From positions 806,001-870,000 of the forward strand of contig CAWIBR010000013.1 in NCBI GenBank assembly GCA_963834425.1: a DNA stretch of 64,000 bases, in the 5' to 3' direction. Below, piece after piece: positions 19,146 through 28,812 of the stretch. A program made the position numbers and the translations under genes. Below the pieces are notes generated by a model. The model had not been told where the DNA came from, did not search any database, and worked only from the letters and a program-made list of their open reading frames with translations. This DNA comes from CAVURS01 sp963834425 (GTDB lineage: Bacteria; Actinomycetota; Actinomycetes; Actinomycetales; CAVURS01). Position 1 is the stretch's first letter. Each line of letters starts with the position of its first letter.

Positions 19146-19889
19146 TCACCCGGCACGGGTGAGGTCCGCAGCATCCGCCCCGGGGGGCGGGTCGACGTCG
19201 CCGTACGCGCGCACAGCGCCCGACTGCCCGGTATCGCGGCGGTCGCAGACAGCCAGCCCGGCCTGCGGTGCCACCTCCACGCCGCCCCAGCGGATGACGT
19301 TGTACTCGACGGCGCAGGCGCGGCCATCGTCGGTAACCGTGCAGTACTCCAGCCTGGCATCGACATCGCCGGCCGCGAGTGCGCGTGGATACTCACCGAC
19401 GATGTCCGGCAGATCCAGGGCGGCATCGGCCTGGAGCAGCGGCGGTCGGTTGGCTGAGCGGCCGGTGAGTGGCCGGGTGCTGAAGTAAAGGCGGATCTCT
19501 GCGATCCGTCCGTCACCGTCGTGGTCCGCGGCCAGGGACAGCGGCAGGCCGATCCGTCGGCCGTCCTGCTCCGGGTCGAGGTGGAGCACGACCTCTTCGA
19601 TGCCGCGCGACGGCGTGAGGATGACGTCGACGTCCTCGACCTCGGCCGTCCGGGCCGCGAACCACGACGTCATCTCGGCCACGAACTGGCGGAAGGCCCG
19701 CTCACCCTTGATCCGCCCGCGCACCGGATGATGCACCTCCGGCACGCCGGCGAACGACCCGAGCAGCGCGTCGATCTCGCCGGCCAGCAAGCCGTCGAAG
19801 AAGGGCACCGATCGGAGACTCTCGCGCTCGCGCCGATCCAGGATCCGCTGCAGCGCGGGGGCGGAGAACATCTCGGGCGCCCAGGGCAC
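19146..19889 (-). CDS. Tandem SnoaL/NTF2-like protein, second domain apparently shortened
   Basis: A 247-residue protein with two NTF2-like cone domains: the first ('FFDGLLAGEIDALLGSFA' to 'AEIRLYFSTRP') is complete. The second begins 'IVGEYPRALAAGDVDA' and jumps almost at once to 'LEYCTVTDDGRACAVEYNV', a late strand of the fold. About 40 residues expected in between seem absent, with no frame change. Such proteins are isomerase-like or ligand-binding; no substrate can be named. The start is the first ATG of the frame with a family-like beginning. The internal deletion may be real or another assembly artefact. Confidence 0.6.
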   Translation of the reverse strand: MPWAPEMFSAPALQRILDRRERESLRSVPFFDGLLAGEIDALLGSFAGVPEVHHPVRGRIKGERAFRQFVAEMTSWFAARTAEVEDVDVILTPSRGIEEVVLHLDPEQDGRRIGLPLSLAADHDGDGRIAEIRLYFSTRPLTGRSANRPPLLQADAALDLPDIVGEYPRALAAGDVDARLEYCTVTDDGRACAVEYNVIRWGGVEVAPQAGLAVCDRRDTGQSGAVRAYGDVDPPPGADAADLTRAG

Positions 19890-19984
19890 GGCATGAGCAT
19901 GCCACGCGGCCAGCCGCCGGGTGGTCTCGCAACCAGGGTGACTCCCGGGTGCGAAGGCCGCCGCCGCCGAGCAACGTAGGGCCC

Positions 19985-20560
19985 ATGCCAGCTCACCTGA
20001 CCCCGGGCGCCGTCCTGCCGGACTACGCGCTGCCCGACCACACCGAGACCGTGCGCACGCTCAGCGAGATCCAGGGCGACGACCCGATGATCCTCACGCT
20101 GGCTCGCGGGCACTACTGCCCCAAGGAGCACCAGCAGCACCTCGAGCTGGCGGCGTTCCAGTCCAAGATCGCCGTCGCCTACACGCAGATCGCGACGATC
20201 TCGACCGACGTACATCACACCCTGCAGGAGTTCCGGGCCTCGGTCGGCGCCCAGTGGCCGTTCCTCTCCGACCCCGAGCGAACGGTCCAGCGCGATCTGG
20301 ACATCCAGGAGTACACCGACCCCGACAACGACCCGATGATCCCGCACACGCTCGTGCTCAAGCCCGGGCTGGTCATCCACAGCGTCTACAACGGCTATTG
20401 GTTCTGGGGCCGTCCGTCCATCGACGACTTGTGGCGCGACCTGCGCGAGGCGACCCGCGAGATCCGCCCGGACTGGGATCTGAGTACGCCGGGTCTGCGC
20501 GCGGCCTGGGACTCCGGCGACCTCTCGTCGTTCCACGGCTGGGACAAGAAGGGCCGCTAG
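19985..20560 (+). CDS. AhpC/TSA-type redoxin domain protein
   Basis: A 191-residue thioredoxin-fold protein related to peroxiredoxins: 'LPDYALPDHTETVRTLSEI' starts the domain and 'MILTLARGHYCPKEHQQHLE' is the active-site region. Only one Cys lies in the motif, and no resolving Cys partner is obvious. The back half 'MIPHTLVLKPGLVIHSVYNG' is typical of redoxin-like proteins of this group. It probably reduces peroxides or acts in thiol signalling in the cytoplasm. ATG 19985 is taken rather than the in-frame codon at 19949, because the family begins at 'MPAHLTPG'. Confidence 0.75.
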   Translation: MPAHLTPGAVLPDYALPDHTETVRTLSEIQGDDPMILTLARGHYCPKEHQQHLELAAFQSKIAVAYTQIATISTDVHHTLQEFRASVGAQWPFLSDPERTVQRDLDIQEYTDPDNDPMIPHTLVLKPGLVIHSVYNGYWFWGRPSIDDLWRDLREATREIRPDWDLSTPGLRAAWDSGDLSSFHGWDKKGR

Positions 20561-20583
20561 CCTTCCGGTGCACACTGGCGGGC

Positions 20584-21608
20584 GTGACCACCTGGTATGC
20601 CAACCCCAGCGCCCGGGCCTGGTCGTCGGGCGAGCCCGGCCCGTCGGCCCGGTCGTTCCACGAGTCGCTCCCCGCTTATCGGCCGACACCGCTGGTGTCC
20701 GTGCCCTCGATCGCGGCCGAGCTCGGCGTCGGCCGCGTCCTGGTCAAGGACGAGTCAGAGCGGATGGGCCTGCCGGCGTTCAAGGTGCTCGGAGCCTCAT
20801 GGGCCTGCCGGCAGGTCCTTGACCGCCAGCCGGGAGCGGAGCTGGTGACGGCGACCGATGGCAACCACGGGCGGGCGGTCGCCCGGATGGCCGCCCAGTT
20901 CGGCACTGTCGCAACCGTTTTCGTGCCCGCAGTCATGCTCGAGCACACGGCCGCCCTGATCGAGTCGGAGGGCGCCCGAGTGGTCTGGACCGCCGGTGAC
21001 TACGACGAGGCGGTCCGCTCGGCGACCCGCTACGCCGACGAGACCTCGGCCCGAGCGCTGGTCCAGGACACGGCCTGGCCGGGTTATGAGGAGGTGCCAG
21101 GGTGGATCGTCGACGGCTACGAGACGCTCCTGGACGAGATCGACGAGGCCCTCGGCCAGTCGCCTGACCTGGTCGCCGTGCCGGTCGGCGTCGGATCGCT
21201 GGCCCAGGCCGTGGTGGCGCACTACCGGCGCAGCGGGCGTCCGCATCCGACCGTCCTGTCCGTGGAGCCGGACACGCTGCCTGCCTGCTGGCCAGCCTCG
21301 TCTCCGGTGAGCCGACAACGGTCCCGACCGGTGCCACGGTCATGGCCGGGCTCAACTGCGGCACCGTGTCCAGCGCGGCCTGGCCGGTCCTGCGCGCCGG
21401 CTGTGATGCGGCGGTCGCGATCACGGACGCCGAGGCGCTCCAGGCCTCGGCCGACCTGGCCGCCCTCGGCGTTTCCTCGGGGGCATGCGGAGCCGCTCCG
21501 CTGGCCGGCGTCCGGGCCGTCCTGACCGGCGGCACGCGGCGCGCCGCGCTCGACCGGCCCGAGGATGCGGTCGTCGTGCTGCTCAGCACCGAGGGCCGCC
21601 AGCCGTGA
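20584..21608 (+). CDS. PLP-dependent lyase, diaminopropionate ammonia-lyase/threonine dehydratase-like
   Basis: About 341 residues of fold-type II PLP enzyme. 'LPAFKVLGASWACRQV' carries the Schiff-base Lys, 'TATDGNHGRAVARMAAQFG' binds the cofactor phosphate side, and 'VAVPVGVGSLAQAVVAHYR' is the glycine-rich loop. The closest pattern is the YgeX/diaminopropionate ammonia-lyase branch, which eliminates ammonia from 2,3-diaminopropionate or serine-like substrates. A one-base deletion near 21285 ('SVEPDT' then 'AACLLASLVSGEP' in the next frame) must be corrected to reach the stop. GTG 20584 is the start. Its TGA overlaps the GTG of the M20 gene (GTGA), so the two are translationally coupled. Confidence 0.75.
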
Positions 21609-22768
21609 CGCTCGACGACCTCGACCAGCGGGTACGCCGCTGGCGCCACCACCTGCACCAGCATCCGGAGTTGGCCTTCACCGAGCACGCCACCGGGGAG
21701 TTCGTCGCCGGTGTCCTGCAGAGCCTCGGCTTCGAGGTAGCGCGTGGCGTGGGTGGCACGGGCGTCGTCGGCTCCCTGACCCGCGGCCGCTCGGATCGCT
21801 CGATCGGGCTCCGGGCCGACCTGGACGCCCTGCCACTGAACGAGCCACGCACCCGGGCGTACGCCTCCCTCACCCCGGGCACGATGCACGCCTGCGGACA
21901 CGACGGCCACATGGCGATGGTGCTCGGCGCTGCGGCCGCTCTCGCCGAGGGGCCGGCTTTCGACGGCACCGTCCGGATGATCTTCCAGCCGGCCGAGGAA
22001 CCGGGACGGGGTGCGCAGGCGATGCTCGACGACGGCCTGTTCGACCGCTTTCCGATCCAGGCCCTGTATGGCCTGCACAACCTCCCGGGTCTGGCCACGG
22101 GGGACCTGCACACCCGAGCGGGCCCGATCATGGCGAGCGAGGACAACTTCGAGATCCGGGTCATCGGCCGGGGCGGTCATGCCGCCCGCCCCCAGATGGT
22201 TGTCGATCCGCTGGTCGCGGGGGCCGAGATCGTGCTGGCCCTGCAGACCGTGGTGGCGAGAAACGTCGACCCGGCCGAGCCAGCAGTACTGTCCTGCACC
22301 GACTTTCGCACCGATGGCGCTCGCAACGCCATCCCCGGGGAGGTCGTCATCACCGGCGACACCCGCAGCTTCACGCCCGCGGTCCAAGCCCTGCTGGAGC
22401 AGGGCATCCGCACGATCAGTGATGGGGTGAGCGCAGCCCACGGTGCGACCTGTGCGGTGACCTACACGCACGAGTTTGCACCGACGATCAACGACCCGCA
22501 GTGCGTCGCGTCGTTCGTGCAGGCGGCGACCGCGGTCCTCGGAGCCGACCGGGTGGACCCCGACTGCGCGCCGATCATGCCCAGCGAGGATTTCGGCGTC
22601 TTCGCCCGGCATGTGCCGGCCTGCTTCGCGTTCATCGGCAACGGAATCGAGCCCAGTGCGGGCGGAATGCCATTGCACAGCCGCGACTACGACTTCAACG
22701 ACGCGGCGCTCCGGGCGGGCATCGATGTCTACGTCGAACTGGTCCGGACGGCCCTGGTCGGGGGATAG
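21605..22768 (+). CDS. M20 family amidohydrolase (hippurate hydrolase-like)
   Basis: A 387-residue intact M20D-type dimetal hydrolase. Metal ligands are visible in 'MHACGHDGHMAM' and 'FQPAEEPGRGAQAML', the lid-domain His in 'GRGGHAARPQ', and the late Glu/Asp block in 'MPSEDFGVFARH'. It removes acyl groups from N-acyl amino acids or related amides in the cytoplasm. The GTG start at 21605 lies inside the preceding stop. Pairing with a diaminopropionate-lyase-like gene resembles the ygeX-ygeY neighbourhood of enterobacteria and suggests amino-acid-derivative scavenging, which is inference. Confidence 0.87.
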   Translation: MTLDDLDQRVRRWRHHLHQHPELAFTEHATGEFVAGVLQSLGFEVARGVGGTGVVGSLTRGRSDRSIGLRADLDALPLNEPRTRAYASLTPGTMHACGHDGHMAMVLGAAAALAEGPAFDGTVRMIFQPAEEPGRGAQAMLDDGLFDRFPIQALYGLHNLPGLATGDLHTRAGPIMASEDNFEIRVIGRGGHAARPQMVVDPLVAGAEIVLALQTVVARNVDPAEPAVLSCTDFRTDGARNAIPGEVVITGDTRSFTPAVQALLEQGIRTISDGVSAAHGATCAVTYTHEFAPTINDPQCVASFVQAATAVLGADRVDPDCAPIMPSEDFGVFARHVPACFAFIGNGIEPSAGGMPLHSRDYDFNDAALRAGIDVYVELVRTALVGG

Positions 22769-22783
22769 CCATCCGGCGGGAGG

Positions 22784-23614
22784 TCAGTCGTCGTTCTCGG
22801 AGGTGTCGACCAGAGCATCCAGCGCGGCCAGGTCCTCGGCGGCGATGGCGAAGTCGACGTCGGCGTTCTCGACGATGCGCGACGGAGTGGTCGACTTCGG
22901 CAGCGGCAGCACGTCGTGCTCGAGCAGGTAGCGGATGCACAGCTGGGCCACCGTCTTGCCGTACTTCTGGGCGATCTGATCGATCTCCGGTCGGTCGAGG
23001 ATCGCGCCGGTCGCCAGCGGCGAGTAGCCCTCGACCAGGATGTTGCGCTCGGTGCAGTACGCGGTGACATCGGGCTGGGTGTGGCCGATGAACCAGCGGA
23101 TCTGGTTGACCAGCGGCGTCACGGTTGATTCAGACAGGAGGGAGTCGATGTCGTCACCTGTGAAGTTGGAGACGCCGATGGACCGCACGCGGCCGGCGGC
23201 ATAGAACTCTTCCATCGCCCGCCAAACGGCGATGTTGCCGGCCCGGCAGTCCCGGCCGATCTCGGTCCACGGCCAGGGTGCGTGGATCAGGTAGAGGTCG
23301 GCCGGGCCCAGATCCAAGGCCCGCTCAGTCTGTTCGAAGCTGGCCCGGGCTCCGTCGTAGTCCTTGACCTCGGCCGGCAGCTTGGTCGTGACGAAGATCT
23401 GGTCCCGGGGGATACCGCTGTCGCGGATCGCGCGGCCGACGCTGGCCTCGTTGCCGTAGGCCCGGGCGGTGTCGATGTGCCGGTAGCCGGCTCGGAGCGC
23501 GGCAGCCACCGCGTCGTACGCTGGTGCGCCGTCAGGGATCTGCCAGGTGCCGAAGCCGATCTTCGGGATCTCCACGCCGTTGGCGAGGGTGAAGGTGTCG
23601 GTCAGCGCGGGCAT
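22784..23614 (-). CDS. Aldo/keto reductase
   Basis: A 276-residue intact NADPH-dependent aldo/keto reductase. Tetrad: Asp48 and Tyr53 ('IDTARAYGNE'), Lys78 ('VTTKLP') and His111 ('LIHAPWPW'). The C-terminal 'LPLPKSTTPSRIVENADVDF' is the cofactor-clamping region. It is a different AKR5-like branch from the gene at 11343 and only distantly related to the pair at 30.5-34 kb. It converges on the M20 hydrolase. Substrate unknown. Confidence 0.88.
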   Translation of the reverse strand: MPALTDTFTLANGVEIPKIGFGTWQIPDGAPAYDAVAAALRAGYRHIDTARAYGNEASVGRAIRDSGIPRDQIFVTTKLPAEVKDYDGARASFEQTERALDLGPADLYLIHAPWPWTEIGRDCRAGNIAVWRAMEEFYAAGRVRSIGVSNFTGDDIDSLLSESTVTPLVNQIRWFIGHTQPDVTAYCTERNILVEGYSPLATGAILDRPEIDQIAQKYGKTVAQLCIRYLLEHDVLPLPKSTTPSRIVENADVDFAIAAEDLAALDALVDTSENDD

Positions 23615-23682
23615 CTGTTCTCCTGGAATCTGGACGTCTCAAGGACCCTACCCGCGGGCTCAGCGAGGACTGGAGCAAGAAC

Positions 23683-24318
23683 ATGTACGTCAGCACGTCG
23701 TTCGGCACCACCACGGCCGAGGCCGTCGACTTCCTCTCCCAGGCGGTCTTCGGGGACCTCGTCTCGGTCGGCCCGGACGGCCTGACCTCCACCCCGCTGC
23801 CTCTGCTCTACGAGCCCGCGGCCGAAGGCGACGGTCTCGGCACGGTCGTCATGCACCTGGCCCGCAACAACGACCACTGGCAGCACGCCGACGGCCAGGA
23901 GGGCTTGTTGATCGTGCGCGGCCTCAACGGTTACGTGCACCCCGGGTGGTACCCGAGCAAGGCCGAGCACGGTCGCGTCGTCCCGACCTGGGACTACGAA
24001 GTGGCGCACGTCCGCGGCCGGCTCGCCGTCCACGACGACGTCGAATGGCTGGCCCGGGCGGTGCGGTCGCTGACCGAGCGCCACGAGCTGGCTCGACCGC
24101 ATCCCTGGTCGGTCGAGGATGCTCCGCCGAAGTACATCGAGGGTCAGCTGCGGGCCATCGTCGGCCTCGAGTTGGCGGTCTCGGCCGTCGAGCTCAAGGC
24201 CAAGATGAGCCAGAACCGCCCGGAGCGCGACATCGACGGCGTGGTCGAGGGCCTGACTGCCGATGGCCGCCCGGACCTGGCCCGCGTCGTCGAGGCCTGG
24301 CGACCGGTCAGCGACTGA
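23683..24318 (+). CDS. FMN-binding PaiB-family protein
   Basis: A 211-residue protein of the PaiB/FMN-binding negative regulator family. It has 'STPLPLLYEPAAEGDGLGTV', 'HLARNNDHWQ', 'GLNGYVHPGWYPSKAEHGRVV' and 'TWDYEVAHVRGRL', and C-terminal 'EDAPPKYIEGQLRAIVGLE'. The pyridoxamine-phosphate-oxidase-like split barrel is predicted to bind FMN or heme. Despite the historical 'transcriptional regulator' label in Bacillus, its role here is unproven. The 3' end overlaps the convergent MFS gene by eleven bases. Confidence 0.85.
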   Translation: MYVSTSFGTTTAEAVDFLSQAVFGDLVSVGPDGLTSTPLPLLYEPAAEGDGLGTVVMHLARNNDHWQHADGQEGLLIVRGLNGYVHPGWYPSKAEHGRVVPTWDYEVAHVRGRLAVHDDVEWLARAVRSLTERHELARPHPWSVEDAPPKYIEGQLRAIVGLELAVSAVELKAKMSQNRPERDIDGVVEGLTADGRPDLARVVEAWRPVSD

Positions 24319-25558
24319 GCGCGGCGCCGAGGTCGACGGCGCGGACGGGCTCGGGCGTCTCGTAGCGGGTCATCGTCCGGGTCGAGCGCGGGATGAAGGC
24401 CAGGGCCATGATCGCGGTGCCGACCAGGCCACCGACCTCCAGGACCCGGACGGCGCCGAAGGCATTCGCGGCCGGCCCGGCGAGCAGGTAACCCAGCGGC
24501 AGCAGCGCCAGCGAACCCATCCAGTCCCAGGCCGAGACTCGGGACAGCAGCTGCGGCGGGATCCGTTGTGCGAGAGCGGTTTCCCACCACACGCCGAGCA
24601 GGCCGATCCCGACGCCGGCCAACATGGTGACGGCGTAGAGCACCGAGCGGGGCGGTCCGAAGGCGAAGAGCGCGATTTGGGCCGGCCAGGCGAAGGCGAC
24701 GAGCACCGCCGTACGCATCGGGTGACGCGGTCGCCACCGGCCCCCGCCCACCGCCCCGAGGATCGTGCCGGCTCCCCAGAAGGCACTGGCGATCCCGAAC
24801 ACCGCCTCCGTGCCGTAGACCTCGCGGGACACCGCTGGCCCGAGGACGAAGAACGGCGCGAGCGCCACCAGCAACGCAGCCGAGAACGCCGAGATCGAGG
24901 CCCACACCCACGGTCGGGCCGAGACGGCGCTCCAGCCCTCCTTGAGCTCGGCCAGGACCGTGTCCGAGACGTGCTCGCCCCCACGGTTGCGCGCCCGCAC
25001 CCGGGAGAGCATCAAGGCCGAGACGGCAAAGGTCGCCGCATCCAGCCCGAAGGCCGCCGCGCCACCGATGGTGAAGATCAGCGCCGTCGCCACGGCCGGG
25101 CTGAGGAACTGCGCCAGCTCGCGGCTGATACCACCCAGGGCCTGGGCCGACTGGATCTCACCTTCCGGCACGGTCTGCGGGATCAACCCGGTGTACGCCG
25201 GCTGGAAGAACGCCTGCGCCGATCCGTAGAGCAGCCCGATCACGACCATCTGCCAGATCTGCACCACGCCGAAGCCGATCAGCAGCGCCAGCACGGCGTG
25301 CAAGAGGCAGCGGGCGGAGTCCGAGACCACCATCACGGCCTGCCGGGGCAGGCGATCGGCGATCACCCCACCCAGGAGCAGCAGCAGCACGAGCGGCAGG
25401 ACGTACGCCGTGAGCACCAGGCCGACGTCGCTCGGGTTGCCGGTCAGCCGGGTCACGAACAGGCCGACCGCCACGACGACCAGGCCGTCGCCGATCACGC
25501 TGATCGACTGGCTCACCCAGAGCAGTCGAAAGTCGCGCGAACGCAGGGCGGAGATCAC
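24308..25558 (-). CDS. MFS transporter (MDR-type exporter)
   Basis: A 416-residue major facilitator with about twelve membrane segments. The loop 2-3 motif 'GGVIADRLPRQAVMVVSD' is the family A-motif (GxxxDRxxRR-like). The N-terminal line 'RSRDFRLLWVSQSISVIGDG' is typical of the MFS_3/enterobactin-exporter-like group of actinomycetes. It probably exports a drug or small metabolite with protons. Intact; no regulator is adjacent. Confidence 0.88.
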   Translation of the reverse strand: MISALRSRDFRLLWVSQSISVIGDGLVVVAVGLFVTRLTGNPSDVGLVLTAYVLPLVLLLLLGGVIADRLPRQAVMVVSDSARCLLHAVLALLIGFGVVQIWQMVVIGLLYGSAQAFFQPAYTGLIPQTVPEGEIQSAQALGGISRELAQFLSPAVATALIFTIGGAAAFGLDAATFAVSALMLSRVRARNRGGEHVSDTVLAELKEGWSAVSARPWVWASISAFSAALLVALAPFFVLGPAVSREVYGTEAVFGIASAFWGAGTILGAVGGGRWRPRHPMRTAVLVAFAWPAQIALFAFGPPRSVLYAVTMLAGVGIGLLGVWWETALAQRIPPQLLSRVSAWDWMGSLALLPLGYLLAGPAANAFGAVRVLEVGGLVGTAIMALAFIPRSTRTMTRYETPEPVRAVDLGAALSR

Positions 25559-25644
25559 TTGCTTGACGGTACCTAGTCCCGACGCGATGCACCTCCGAAT
25601 ATCGGCGCACCGAGGGTGTCCGGTCTCCGGCGGCCTCGCCCGGA

Positions 25645-26316
25645 TCAGGCCCGCAGCCGGAACGGCGGGTACTCATCGGTGACCAGGATGAAGGCATAGG
25701 CGACGACCCGGTTGTTCCAACGGATGACGCCCTCGACGTACTCGAAGAGCCCGCGGGGGTAACGACCGGTGAACAGGATGGCGAACCAGGCGCCGACGAG
25801 CGCGAAGAACGCGCCGAGGTAGAGGACAGCAAGGACGACATAGTGCGGGATGGCGAGGAACCACTTCACCAGCGGCAGCCACCGGTTCAGGCCTTGGGCG
25901 GCGTCGGGATAGGCGACGTCGAGGTGGACCGACTGGTGGTCGTCGGTCGACGGGTAGCGGTCGTCCATCAGGGCGAAGTAGACACCGACCCGGTTGACGA
26001 AGCGCAGCAGCTCGAGATTCCAGTCGAACCACCAGCGCGGGTACTTCTGCCGGAACAGGATCATCAGCAGTGGCGGCAGGAACAGCAGTCCGGTGCCGCC
26101 GATGGCGACCACGGTCGTGCTCTGGCCTGCGGCCGCGTTGGTCCCGCTCTCGTAACCGCCGATGCTGGCGAGCACGATCGCGATCGGGATGATCGTGAAG
26201 ACCCGGAAGGCACTCGTGGCCCGGTTGAGGGCGCGCTCCGGGTAGTCGACCGAGAACGTGACGGACGTGTCAGGGGGCCGGCTCATAGGTGGGTTGGCGG
26301 GCTGGTCGGTAGTCAT
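25645..26316 (-). CDS. DUF4389 domain membrane protein
   Basis: A 223-residue protein with three or four membrane segments: 'VFTIIPIAIVLASIGGYESG', 'GGTGLLFLPPLLMILFRQKY', and 'FLAIPHYVVLAVLYLGAFFA'. The conserved 'YPRWWFDWNLELLRFVNRVG' and 'FTGRYPRGLFEYVEGVIRWN' mark DUF4389. Function unknown; the family is common in actinobacterial envelopes. The start ATG 26316 is followed by a short Pro/Thr-rich cytoplasmic stretch. Confidence 0.8.
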   Translation of the reverse strand: MTTDQPANPPMSRPPDTSVTFSVDYPERALNRATSAFRVFTIIPIAIVLASIGGYESGTNAAAGQSTTVVAIGGTGLLFLPPLLMILFRQKYPRWWFDWNLELLRFVNRVGVYFALMDDRYPSTDDHQSVHLDVAYPDAAQGLNRWLPLVKWFLAIPHYVVLAVLYLGAFFALVGAWFAILFTGRYPRGLFEYVEGVIRWNNRVVAYAFILVTDEYPPFRLRA

Positions 26317-26457
26317 CTGCTCAGTACCTCTCTGTCGGTTTCCTGGTCGTCATGGTGATCAGTGGGATCGGCCTCGGCGCCTAGGTCGCTGGCACCCTGC
26401 CTACTCCATCGGACCAGCGGTGGCTCCGGCACGAGCGTGGACGGGCGCGTTCCGGCG

Positions 26458-28600
26458 TCAGGTGCTGGTCAGCACGACGAGCTGCTGGGTGGCCCGGGTC
26501 ATCGCGACGTAGCGGTCAACGGCTCCCTCGATGCCCGCGCCGAACCGCTCGGGATCGACGAGGACGACGAGGTCGAACTCGAGACCCTTGGCCAGGCGCG
26601 GACTCAGCGACCGGACCCGGGGTCGGTCTCGGAAGGCCGGATCCCCGATGACGCAGGCGACTCCGTCGGTGTGCGTGTCGAGCCAGTCCTCGACCGTCTC
26701 GACCAGGTCCGCTGTCGAGCCGTGGAGCACAGGAGCGCCGCCGGTACGAATCGAGGTGGGCACGTTGGCGTCCGGCAGCACGGCTCGGATGACCGGCTCG
26801 GCCTCGGCCATGACCTCCGCGGGTGTCCGGTAGTTGATGCTCAACGAGGCCAACGTGATCCGGTCGAAGCCGACCCGCTCGAGCCGCTGCTGCCACGATT
26901 CGGTGAACCCATGTCGGGCTTGGGCCCGATCCCCGACGACGGTGAAGCTGCGGGAGGGACAGCGCGCGAGCAGGATCTGCCACTCGGCATCGGTCATCTC
27001 TTGGGCCTCGTCCACGACGATGTGTGCGAACGGGCCGGCGAGCCGGTCCGGGTCCGCGCCGGGCAGGGTCGTCTGGTCCACCCACAGCGTCCGGGCATCC
27101 TCGCCCCGCAGCATGGACATCACCTTCATCTCGGAGTCGTCCGTCGCGATCAGGTCGTCGACGACGGCCGAGATGCGTTCACGCTCAGCGGCGACAGCTG
27201 CCTCCCGTCGGCGCTGGCGTCGCGTTGCCTCCGGATCGCCGAGTCGCTGTCGGGCGGCGTCCAGGAGAGGTAGGTCGGACACGGTCCACGCCTGGGCATC
27301 GCTGCGCTGCAACGCCCGCACGTCGTCGACGCTCGAGCCAGGGCGCGCACGTGCGCAGATAGGCGGGCACCGACCAGAGGTCGCTGACCAGGTCGGTCGC
27401 TGCGATCAGGGGCCAGGCCCGATTGAGGACTACTTGAAGTTCGTTGTCCTGCTGCAACGATTGCCGCAACAGGGCCTCCGGGACGTCCTCGTCATGCTGG
27501 TCGATCAGGATCCTCACCAGCTCCTGCCAGATCTGCTCGCGAGCGTCGTTGTGCGGCGTACCGGGGTCGGGTGCGTCGAACGCCTCGGTCCAGTCCGCAG
27601 CGGTGACCCGGACCTCCGCCCAGTCGGTCGTGACCGTCAGCGCCTTCGTCGGCGGCTCCTCGTAGAACCGGACGGCCGCATCGATCGCCTGCACCAGGTC
27701 GACAGACGACTTCAGCCGCGCGACTCGCGGATCGGTCTCTTCCGGTGCCGTGGCCCCTTCGGGGACGAGGTCCCGCAGCGTGCAGGTCTGCACGCCCTCC
27801 TCGCCCAGGCTAGGCAGCACGTCCTCGACGTAGGCCAGGTACGGCTCGTGCGGACCGACGATCAGCACGTCACCGCTGTGGTGGCCGAGGCGCGGATCGG
27901 AGTAGAGCAGGTACGCCGCGCGGTGCAGGGCGACGACGGTCTTGCCGGTGCCCGGGCCGCCATCGACGACGAGCGCGCCGCTGGAACCCGCGCGGATGAT
28001 GGCGTCCTGGTCGGCCTGGATCGTGCCCAGCACGTCGCGCATCCGGGCCGTCCGGTTGCCGCTGAGGCTGGCGATGAAGGCCGACTGGTCGTCCAGGGCG
28101 GGGGAGTGCCCGGCGAATCCGTCCGGGGTGAAGACCTCGTCCCAGTAGTCGGTGATCCGGCCGCGCGTCCAGCGATAGCGCCGGCGGCTGGTCAGCCCCA
28201 TCGGGTTGGCGTGGGTAGCGCCGAAGAACGGCTCGGCCACCGGACCGCGCCAGTCGAGCAGGAGTCGCCGGCCGGTGCTGTCGGTGAGGCCGAGTCGCCC
28301 GATGTAGACCGGCTCGGGGTCGTCTGCGCGCACGATGTGACCAAGGCACAGGTCCAGTCCGAACCGGCCCAGGGCGCGGAGTCGCGCCGTCAGCCGGTGG
28401 ATCTCCTGGTCCCGGTCCAACGCCCGCTGACCGGTGCCGCCCGGCGCCTTGCGCTCGATGTCGAGCCGCTCGGACAGGTCGGCGATGCTCTGCTCGAGGC
28501 TCTCGGCAATGGCCGCGAAGTGCCGCTCGTCTCCGGCGATCAAGGCCGGATCGGCCTTGGCGTTGAGGTGGGTAGGAAGGTCAAACACGCTGGTACGCAA
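26458..28600 (-). CDS. helR: HelR-like RNA polymerase recycling motor ATPase (UvrD/HelD superfamily), one frameshift
   Basis: About 714 residues of the HelD/HelR branch of SF1 ATPases, which pull RNA polymerase off DNA or rifamycin rather than unwinding nucleic acid. It has an N-terminal coiled arm ('IAESLEQSIADLSERL'), then Walker A 'DGGPGTGKTVVALHRAAYLL', Walker B 'HIVVDEAQEMTDAEW', 'TVVGDRAQA', and the C-terminal helicase motif 'RYVAMTRATQQLVVL'. The protein is split near 27330, where 'YLRTCAPW' continues in another frame as 'SVDDVRALQRSDAQ'. The family begins near 'FDLPTHLNAKADPALIAGDE', so TTG 28600 (with GAGGGGA upstream) is preferred to ATG 28663. I see no rifamycin-associated element upstream. 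Confidence 0.8.
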
Positions 28601-28812
28601 GGGGTTCCCCTCATCAGCTCCGATCCGAACCCCGGCACAATAGGCGCAAAAATCGAGGCTCATGAGGGCGGCCGATCTCTGCTATAACTGAAAGAGAGGG
28701 GTTGAGGTCGTTCACCTGCCGCCTCCGCCCCCCAACAATGGTTTCGCCGGCCGTCCGTATCAGGGACAGTTGGCCGCCCTCCTCGGTGATCGCAGTCAGG
28801 AGGCGAAGACCG

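Noticed and set aside
28600..28812. Rifamycin-associated element upstream of helR
   Set aside because: The expected 19-base palindrome was looked for by eye and not found.
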